Origin: Drosophila persimilis
Taxonomy: Eukaryota > Arthropoda > Insecta > Diptera > Drosophilidae
Assembly: GCF_003286085.1 (NCBI RefSeq)
Contig: NW_020825366.1
Location: 62,001 to 126,000, forward strand
Length of the DNA stretch: 64,000 bases
Direction of reading: 5' to 3'
The notes beneath the pieces were generated by a model, which did not search any database, was not told the origin of the DNA, and saw only the letters and a list, made by a program, of their open reading frames with translations. How positions within the stretch are numbered: position 1 is the stretch's first letter; the number at the start of each line of letters is the position of its first letter. The position numbers and the translations under genes were made by a program. This document shows positions 56,624 to 64,000 of the stretch, one piece after another.

Positions 56624-57025
56624 ACGAGGGGGCATGTTGTGACTGGACTGAACGTGACGTCGGGCGCTGCGTAGCCACTGCAAATTGATTTGTTGATTTA
56701 GGCTACAAAAATGATCCGAACTAAATCAGTTATCTATGATTGTGCGTTTTTAGTTTTCTCGAATCTGCAATATTGTGGATGCAACAGATTTTCGTCCTTT
56801 GTGGGTGCGAAAGGGGGTGGGGCGAAATTTTGAGATATACTTTTTATAGTGAGATCTAAAAGGAGTGTGGATACCTAATTTGAATACTCTAGCCTTAATA
56901 GTCTGAGATTTGTGGATGCCCCAGATTTACGTCCTTTGCGGGGGTGGAAGGGGGTGTGGCGTTTTCGTGATGCTGGCTATAATAATGATACGATCCGATT
57001 CAGATTCTGCAGTCTAAAAGATATG
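56624..57025 (+). mobile_element. partial SGM-like element opening unit C
   Basis: Starts with the CATGTTGTGACTGG 5' variant also found at 3370. It is less deleted than in unit B, but still lacks the 3' half and joins BEL sequence at the same point. Confidence 0.75.
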
Positions 57026-58457
57026 AGGTCTTGAGGGTCACGACGTCAAACCCAAATGTGACCACATGTGGTCCGACTCCAAGACTGTCTTAGCATGGAT
57101 TAAATCAGATCACAAAAAATATAAGCGATATGTAGGACACATAATTGACGAGATACTTCGAGGCAACAAGGTTGGAAGATTGGCATTGGGTGCCTACTAA
57201 GGATAACCCGGCAGACTTTGGCACCAAACTCAGATCTGGAACTCGAGAAACCTCCGGGTTGAGAGACCCTCAATTCCTTCAAGAGGACGCAAGTCTAGGA
57301 ATCTAGGAACTTCAGACGTTGGTGACACGGAACTGGAAGTAAGATGCAAGTTTACGTCGCTTGGGTCTACAGGATGTGTGATCGTAAGACCAAACAAAAA
57401 GTCTACCTTGATGTAGCTGAAATTAAAGAAGCTGTACTCATAGTGATCCGCAATGTACAGGATGTTGCTATGGACTGGACAGGTTGGAGACTGGAGGTTC
57501 GCCGTGCAGCTAGAAATTGTATGACTTGTAAAATCCAGAGAGCTTCACCAAAAACGCCATTAATGGTACAACTTCCTAAGGACCGACTCTCTCCGCACGT
57601 ATGCCCATTCTCATATGTTGGAATCGACTACATGGGACCGTTTCTGGTTGTAAGAGCAAGGAGTACCGAGAAACGCTGGATATGCATATTTACATGCCTT
57701 ACAATAAGAGCAATTCATTTGGAAATTCCCAGGGACCTGACAACAGATACGTGTCTTCGAGTATTGCATAGCTTCATGGCGCGGCGCCGTAAAGACCAGT
57801 AAGAATCCAATCTGACAGTGGTACCAATTTGGTGGGAGCTGAACATGAATTGGAAAGAGAATTGCAGGACCTCGATCACCATAGAATAGCGAACGACTTG
57901 TCAATCAAGCAGATCGAATGGCTGTTTAATTGCCCGCAGGTGGGGGCTGGGAATTATTGGTACGAAGTGTGAAGAGAGCCATAGGACACGCACTGCATGA
58001 CAAAAAACTGACAGAAGACATACTGTGTAGCCTAATGTGTAACGCTGAAAACAAAGTAAATTCCATACCGCATACACACATTGCTCTGGATAACCCCACA
58101 GACGATCCGATAACCCCTAATCACTTTCTTTTAGGTTCTCCCAATTCCAGCCAGACACCACATCCACAAGAGGAGAAGTACCAGCCAACTCGAAAGGAAT
58201 GGCGCATCGCTCAGCAGAACTCACACTCATTTTGGAACAAGTGGCTCACTGAGTACCTACCAGACCTATGCAAACGGACAAAGTGGCATCACCCAGTGCA
58301 ACCACTCGCTGAAATGGACATTGCTCTTATCTGTAATAAGAATCTTCATCGATCTCAATGGAAAAAGGGAGTTATTCTAGCAGTCACGCCTGCACGCCAC
58401 GACGGCTGGAGTTCTACACCGCCCAACCTCTATGCTGGCAAAGCTAGACGTTGTTGA
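57026..58457 (+). pseudogene. BEL/Pao pol fragment, unit C
   Basis: Integrase ORF 57344-57802, shortened at its N-terminal side by an approximately 95-bp deletion, and C-terminal ORF 57930-58457. Otherwise near-identical to unit B, keeping the YMGPF sequence. Confidence 0.85.
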
Positions 58458-58752
58458 GAAAAATTAGCTTATATATACATAGTTTTACATACCCAACATA
58501 ACGAAAAAAGAGAAGAAAAATTATCACACTATGAAAAGACAAGAAGGTAACATTAGTTTGAGCAGTCGATAACAGAGCAGGGAGAAAAGACGAAGCGTGC
58601 GTAGATACATATAAGAATAAAATGTATTAACCTCCTTTTGCAAATAGGAAATAAAACGCAACCAACGCCTAAGTACCGATGAAGATAAGCGATTGTGTGT
58701 TTATCCGCAACTCTCACGTTCCTGGACACAACAGGGTGTTATCTTATAATCA
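58458..58752. other. BEL 3' untranslated/LTR-like segment, unit C
   Basis: Same as 54553-54847, one base different at GAGCAGGGAG. Confidence 0.45.
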
Positions 58753-59571
58753 CTAGACATACAGCAGATCCATCACAAGAACTTGATGGTTATTCTTGGC
58801 CAGAGTGACCACATAACCTTCGGATGTGATTTTCAAGCCGCAGCAACGTGAAACATTCAGTTGAGGAAACTCGAAGACCGACTTGAAAACACCGTCGCTC
58901 CCGTAGCAGGTGACATGGAAGCGATATCCATGGGTATCCCCAATGAGCAAATCCCCAGCACTGGATATATCAATACCCGTGGGGTAGCAGGATACCCCCT
59001 CGTTTCCAATGCGATAGAGGAATTCGCCACTGTCCTTGAAAACGGCCACGCCATGAGCCTTCATAGCCTTCCAGCCTGATGGAAATCTTGAACATATATG
59101 TGCCGCACTTAGAGAAGATCTGCATGCGAGAGCGTCCATTGCCGCGATCGCAGACAACGAAATTTCCATTGTGTAGGAAGACAGCCACTTTGCGGGGATA
59201 AAAAAGCTGGCCGTTCCGCTTGCCGGCATCGCCAAACTGGAACTTCAGGGCTCCCATTTTGGCGTATACAGCGATTCGGTGATTTTTCGAATCGGCAACA
59301 ACGATGTCCTCGTCGATGCCCAAGCAAAAGCCCGCACCCAGGCAGCCAAATTTCCACCCGATCTTCATGGGAGTGGCCTTACTGTGAACGGCGCTTAAAC
59401 TGTTAACAGAAGAATTGGCATCTGGCAGGCAGTAACCATTATTGTTGTGGGACTACTTGGGCTGGGGCCTGGAGCGCCTGTTCGACCTCTTGCTGCTGCT
59501 GTTGTTGTTGTTTAGCAAAACTTGGTCCGACCCGATCCTCAGTACTTGAAAATTGGCCATTCTTGAGCAAG
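58753..59571 (-). pseudogene. NHL fragment, unit C, with internal deletion
   Basis: Carries the same internal deletion and missing 27-bp block as unit B, so these changes predate the B/C duplication. The only clear difference is one base that changes a Gln to Leu in the KVAVF blade. Confidence 0.65.
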
Positions 59572-60129
59572 CTAAAAAAGTTGAATGCTTGGTATTTTTT
59601 TTTTTATTTACTTAACAAGAATTTATATGCAGAAATTATATGGCGGTCGGATATGGTTTTTTTTTTCATTGAATTTCAGAAAGTTTTAAATTCCCTGAAT
59701 CAAAAGTCAACCTTATTGAAAGTATTTCATTTTTTCATCTGAATATGAATTTTCTTATACCTCATGTACAACCGCGAAATTTTGTTTGCATGTAGATTCT
59801 TGATTAATTGATCTACATGATCGATCCTTAGGTCCAATCGTGTTCACTGTTAATGTAGCCATCTAGCTTTTCTTCTTTTTAATCTAAATATACTTATTTT
59901 TTTGCACTAACCCTTGCACAACCACTTTTCTCGTACTTCAATTGCCGGCTAACTCGCTTCGCTCACTTACGCAGATTTGAGTAAAATATTGGACGAATAC
60001 TTTTATTTCTTAGACCCGTACTGTATGATCATTTACACAAAAGTCTGACGATAATAATGACGAAAGTCCGATCACAAAAGATTGTTAACTTTGACATTTA
60101 ATCCCCAGGCACTCTAGATCAAGAAAAAA
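59572..60129 (-). other. intron-like sequence, unit C
   Basis: Near-identical to 55667-56226; no gene. Confidence 0.45.
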
Positions 60130-60523
60130 ACTAGGGGGAACGTTCTGAGTTGCTGCTGCGACCGAAAATCTATATTTATCCCCGAAACATAGTCAGTATT
60201 GCTCTCTTCCATCCAATGCAGCCGATTGCCTTTTTTGCCTTTTTTTTAAGACCAAATGCAGGAAAAATTTGTGAATTGTGGAAAGCGAGAATTCTGGATT
60301 TTTATACCCGATACTCTATTCGTCTGTCCGTCAGTTCATCCCTATGAACGCGTAGTGCTCAGAGACTATAAGAGCCAGAGCAACGACATTTTGTATCCAG
60401 ACTTCTATAATATGTCACTGTTACAAGAATATTTCAAAACTTCGCCCCGCCCCCTTCCGCCCACACAAAGAACGACAATCTGTGGCATCTGTGGCAATTT
60501 CAAAGATACGAGAAACAAAAAAA
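60130..60523 (+). mobile_element. diverged SGM-like variant V, unit C end / array unit 1
   Basis: Differs from the other variants in GATTGCCTTTTTTGCC; it ends where an SGM-like copy begins. Confidence 0.65.
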
Positions 60524-61645
60524 ACGAGGGGGAACGTTGTGAGTTGCTGCGGACACCGCAACTCTACAGTTATACCCGATACTAAGTCAGTATGGCTCTC
60601 CTCCGGCAGACGGCGCTAATATTAAACGACACGACAAAGAGTGCGTGCGAGAGAGACAGAAAATCAGTCTAAGCGTGACGTCGGGCGCTGCGTAGCCACT
60701 GCAAATTGATTTGTTCCTTATGGCTATAAAACTTATCTGATCTGATCCAGATTCAGCAATCTAATAGATATGGTCATTATCTATGATTCTGCGTTTTTAG
60801 TTTTCTCAAATCTGCAATATTGTGGATGCAACAGATTTTCGTCCTTTGTGGGGGCGGATGGGGGTGGGGCGAAATTCTGAGATATACGTTTTATAGTGAC
60901 ATCTTAAAGGAGTGTGTGCACCAAATTTGGTTACTCTAGCCTTAATAGTCTCTGAGATTTGTGGTTGCCTCAGATTTTCGTCCTTTGCGGGGGCGGAAGG
61001 GGGTGTGGCGAAATTTGGACATGAAACGGTCAAGGTCCGATATCACAGGAGTGTGGATACCTAATTTGGTTGCTCTGGCTTTTATAGGTTCTGAGATCCT
61101 TGAACTCATATTTTGCAATTGGCAAAACCGACCATGAAACCTGTGTGTTAGAGTGAGACAGAGCGAGAAAGAGTGAAATTGTTTTCGTGATTCTGGCTGT
61201 AATAATTATACGATCTGGTTCAGATTTTGCACTCTAGAAGATATAGTCATCTTCTACGATTCTCCGCTTTTAGTTTTCTCGTATCGTCGAAATTGTGGAT
61301 GCCACAGATTTTCGCCCTTTGTGGGGGCGGAAGTGGGCGGGGCAAAGTTTTGAAATATTTTTGGAGCAGTGACATATCACAGAAGTCTGGATCCAAAACA
61401 TCATTGCTCTAGCTCTTATAGTCTTTGAGCATTAGGCGCTGAAGGGGACGGACAGACGGACAGACGGACAGACGGACGGACGGACAGACGGACAGACAGA
61501 CATGGCTCAATCGACTCGGCTATTGATGCTGATCAAGAATATATATACTTTATGGGATCGGAAACGATTCCTTCTGGACGTTACACACATCCACTTTCAC
61601 CACAAATCTAATATACCCCAATACTCATTTTGAGTATCGGGTATA
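60524..61645 (+). mobile_element. SGM-like element, array unit 1
   Basis: Full length, 1122 bp, standard ends, with a one-triplet difference in the block TTCTCCGCTTTTAG. Confidence 0.88.
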
Positions 61646-62041
61646 ACTAGGGGGAACGTTCTGAGTTGCTGCTGCGACCGAAAATCTATATTTATCCTCG
61701 AAACATAGTCAGTATTGCTCTCTTCCATCCAGTGCTGCCGATTGCGCATTTTTTGCCTTTTTCTTAAGACCAAATGAAGGAAAAATTTGTGTATTGTGGA
61801 AAGCGAGAATTCTGGATTTTTATACCCGATACTCTGTTCGACTGTCCGTCAGTTCGTCCCTATGAGCGCCTAGTGCTTAGAGACAATAAGAGCCAGAGCA
61901 ACGACATTTTGTATCCAGACTTCTATAATATGTCACTGTTACAAGTATATTTCAAAACTTCGCCCCGCCCCCTTCCGACCACACAAAGAACGACAATCTG
62001 TGGCATCTGTGGCAATTTCAAAGATACGAGAAACAAAAAAA
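61646..62041 (+). mobile_element. variant V, array unit 2
   Basis: Begins ACTAGGGGGAACG directly at the end of the preceding SGM-like hairpin. Confidence 0.65.
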
Positions 62042-63163
62042 ACGAGGGGGAACGTTGTGAGTTGCTGCGGACACCGCAACTCTACAGTTATACCCGATAC
62101 TAAGTCAGTATGGCTCTCCTCCGGCAGACGGCGCTAATATTAAACGACACGACAAAGAGTGCGTGCGAGAGAGACAGAAAATCAGTCTGAGCGTGACGTC
62201 GGGCGCTGCGTAGCCACTGCAAATTGATTTGTTCCTTATGGCTATAAAACTTATCTGATCTGATCCAGATTCAGCAATCTGATAGATATGGTCATTATCT
62301 ATGATTCTGCGTTTTTAGTTTTCTCAAATCTGCAATATTGTGGATGCAACAGATTTTCGTGCTTTGTGGGGGCGGATGGGGGTGGGGCGAAATTCTGAGA
62401 TATACGTTTTACAGTGATATCTTAAAGGAGTGTGTGTACCAAATTTGGTTACTCTAGCCTTAATAGTCTCTGAGATTTGTGGTTGCCTCAGATTTTCGTC
62501 CTTTGCGGGGGCGGAAGGGGGTGTGGCGAAATTTGGACATGAAACGGTCAAGGTCCGATATCACAGGAGTGTGGATACCTAATTTGGTTGCTCTGGCTTT
62601 TATAGGTTCTGAGATCCTTGAACTCATATTTTGCAATTGGCAAAACCGACCATGAAACCTGTGTGTTAGAGTGAGACAGAGCGAGAAAGAGTGAAATTGT
62701 TTTCGTGATTTTGGCTGTAATAATTATACGATCTGGTTCAGATTTTGCACTCTAGAAGATATAGTCATCTTCTACGATTCTGCGTTTTTAGTTTTCTCGT
62801 ATCGTCGAAATTGTGGATGCCACAGATTTTCGCCCTTTGTGGGGGCGGAAGTGGGCGGGGCAAAGTTTTGAAATATTTTTGGAGCAGTGACATATCACAG
62901 AAGTCTGGATCCAAAACATCATTGCTCTAGCTCTTATAGTCTTTGAGCATTAGGCGCTGAAGGGGACGGACAGACGGACAGACGGACAGACGGACGGACG
63001 GACAGACGGACAGACAGACATGGCTCAATCGACTCGGCTATTGATGCTGATCAAGAATATATATACTTTATGGGATCGGAAACGATTCCTTCTGGACGTT
63101 ACACACATCCACTTTCACCACAAATCTAATATACCCCAATACTCATTTTGAGTATCGGGTATA
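62042..63163 (+). mobile_element. SGM-like element, array unit 2
   Basis: Full length, 1122 bp, near-identical to array unit 1. Confidence 0.88.
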
Positions 63164-63559
63164 ACTAGGGGGAACGTTCTGAGTTGCTGCTGCGACCGAA
63201 AATCTATATTTATCCTCGAAACATAGTCAGTATTGCTCTCTTCCATCCAGTGCTGCCGATTGCGCATTTTTTGCCTTTTTCTTAAGACCAAATGAAGGAA
63301 AAATTTGTGAATTGTGGAAAGCGAGAATTCTGGATTTTTATACCCGATACTCTGTTCGACTGTCCGTCAGTTCGTCCCTATGAGCGCCTAGTGCTTAGAG
63401 ACAATAAGAGCCAGAGCAACGACATTTTGTATCCAGACTTCTATAATATGTCACTGTTACAAGTATATTTCAAAACTTCGCCCCGCCCCCTTCCGACCAC
63501 ACAAAGAACGACAATCTGTGGCATCTGTGGCAATTTCAAAGATACGAGAAACAAAAAAA
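63164..63559 (+). mobile_element. variant V, array unit 3
   Basis: Near-identical to 61646-62041. Confidence 0.65.
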
Positions 63560-64000
63560 ACGAGGGGGAACGTTGTGAGTTGCTGCGGACACCGCAACTC
63601 TACAGTTATACCCGATACTAAGTCAGTATGGCTCTCCTCCGGCAGACGGCGCTAATATTAAACGACACGACAAAGAGTGCGTGCGAGAGAGACAGAAAAT
63701 CAGTCTGAGCGTGACGTCAGCGATGCGTAGCCACTGCAAATTGATTTGTTCCTTATGGCTATAAAACTTATCTGATCTGATCCAGATTCAGCAATCTGAT
63801 AGATATGGTCATTATCTATGATTCTGCGTTTTTAGTTTTCTCAAATCTGCAATATTGTGGATGCAAAAAATTTTCGTCCCTTCTGGGGGCGGAAGTGGGC
63901 GGGGCAAAGTTTTGAAATATTTTTGTAGCAGTGACATATCACAGAGGTCTGGATCCAAAACATCGTTGCTCTATCTCTTATAGTCTTTGAGCACTAGGCG
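63560..64000 (+). mobile_element. SGM-like element, array unit 3, deleted form, cut by window end
   Basis: Has the same large internal deletion junction (GCAAAAAATTTTCGTC then GGGGGCGGAAGTGGG) as 52122-52754. Confidence 0.85.

Larger units (their letters stand above)
52755..60523 (+). repeat. tandem segmental duplication: chimeric units B and C (about 3.9 kb each)
   Basis: Unit B (52755-56623) and unit C (56624-60523) each hold: partial SGM-like element, BEL/Pao pol fragment (+), BEL 3' end, NHL fragment (-), intron-like DNA, variant V. Matching points are 3905 bp apart (for example NHL stops at 54848 and 58753). Sequence is almost identical. The differences include an approximately 95-bp deletion in the unit C BEL part near 57355. 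Confidence 0.9.
60130..64000 (+). repeat. head-to-tail array of a 1.52-kb composite (variant V plus full SGM-like element)
   Basis: Composite units begin at 60130, 61646 and 63164 (spacing 1516 and 1518 bp). Each has a variant V of about 395 bp whose terminal A-run is followed by a full SGM-like copy of about 1122 bp. The third unit runs off the window. A shorter version of the same composite (spacing 1370 bp, due to deletion) lies at 50356-52754. Confidence 0.9.

Noticed and set aside
1-64000. Definite species or chromosome assignment (for example a neo-Y of D. miranda)
   Set aside because: The repeat family and gene content fit an obscura-group sex chromosome, but no species-diagnostic sequence can be confirmed by eye.

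Overview
The window looks like transposon-saturated chromosomal DNA from a Drosophila, probably of the obscura group. One host gene appears intact, pavarotti (pav, the MKLP1/KIF23 kinesin, 41127-44114, minus strand). Its six exons, short introns and Motif 1/Motif 6 promoter elements can all be read. Almost everything else is mobile DNA. The commonest family is a roughly 1.1-kb non-autonomous element with a hairpin end and a (GTCC/GTCT)n tract. It resembles the DINE-1/SGM/ISY (Helentron-like) elements that are abundant in obscura-group species. The species call and the SGM name are inferences from sequence resemblance. No rRNA, tRNA, CRISPR array or bacterial feature was seen.

Layout: 1-2517 is one end of a chimeric repeat unit holding an NHL-domain gene fragment. 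2518-5868 holds head-to-tail SGM-like copies. 5869-10544 is an apparently intact non-LTR retrotransposon (ORF1 and ORF2) inserted in one SGM-like copy. 10974-16070 is a Ty3/gypsy element with a SAP domain at the Gag N-terminus, truncated in integrase. 16071-20706 is a GC-rich, decayed Ty3/gypsy element on the minus strand that lacks its reverse-transcriptase active site. 20930-28039 is a complete errantivirus of the 17.6/297 type on the minus strand, with identical-looking 596-bp LTRs, a 4-bp target duplication and intact gag, pol and env. 28672-40515 is a 412/mdg1-type element with 486-bp LTRs and a GTAG target duplication; it carries five nested SGM-like copies, has lost gag and has two stop codons in pol. 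41127-44114 is pav.

44526-60523 holds three more copies of the chimeric unit: part of an SGM-like element, then the 3' half of a BEL/Pao pol on the plus strand, then in antisense the C-terminal Q-rich and NHL part of a Brat-class protein that I think derives from mei-P26. 60130-64000 is a head-to-tail array of a 1.52-kb composite made of a diverged SGM-like piece plus a full SGM-like copy.

Together this describes a region accumulating repeats around one preserved cell-division gene, with local amplification of a germline-regulator fragment in antisense to retrotransposon sequence. That pattern would fit a Y or neo-Y chromosome, or pericentromeric heterochromatin. The sequence alone cannot decide between them. 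In the obscura group pav (Muller D) and mei-P26 (Muller A) would both be expected on the fused X.
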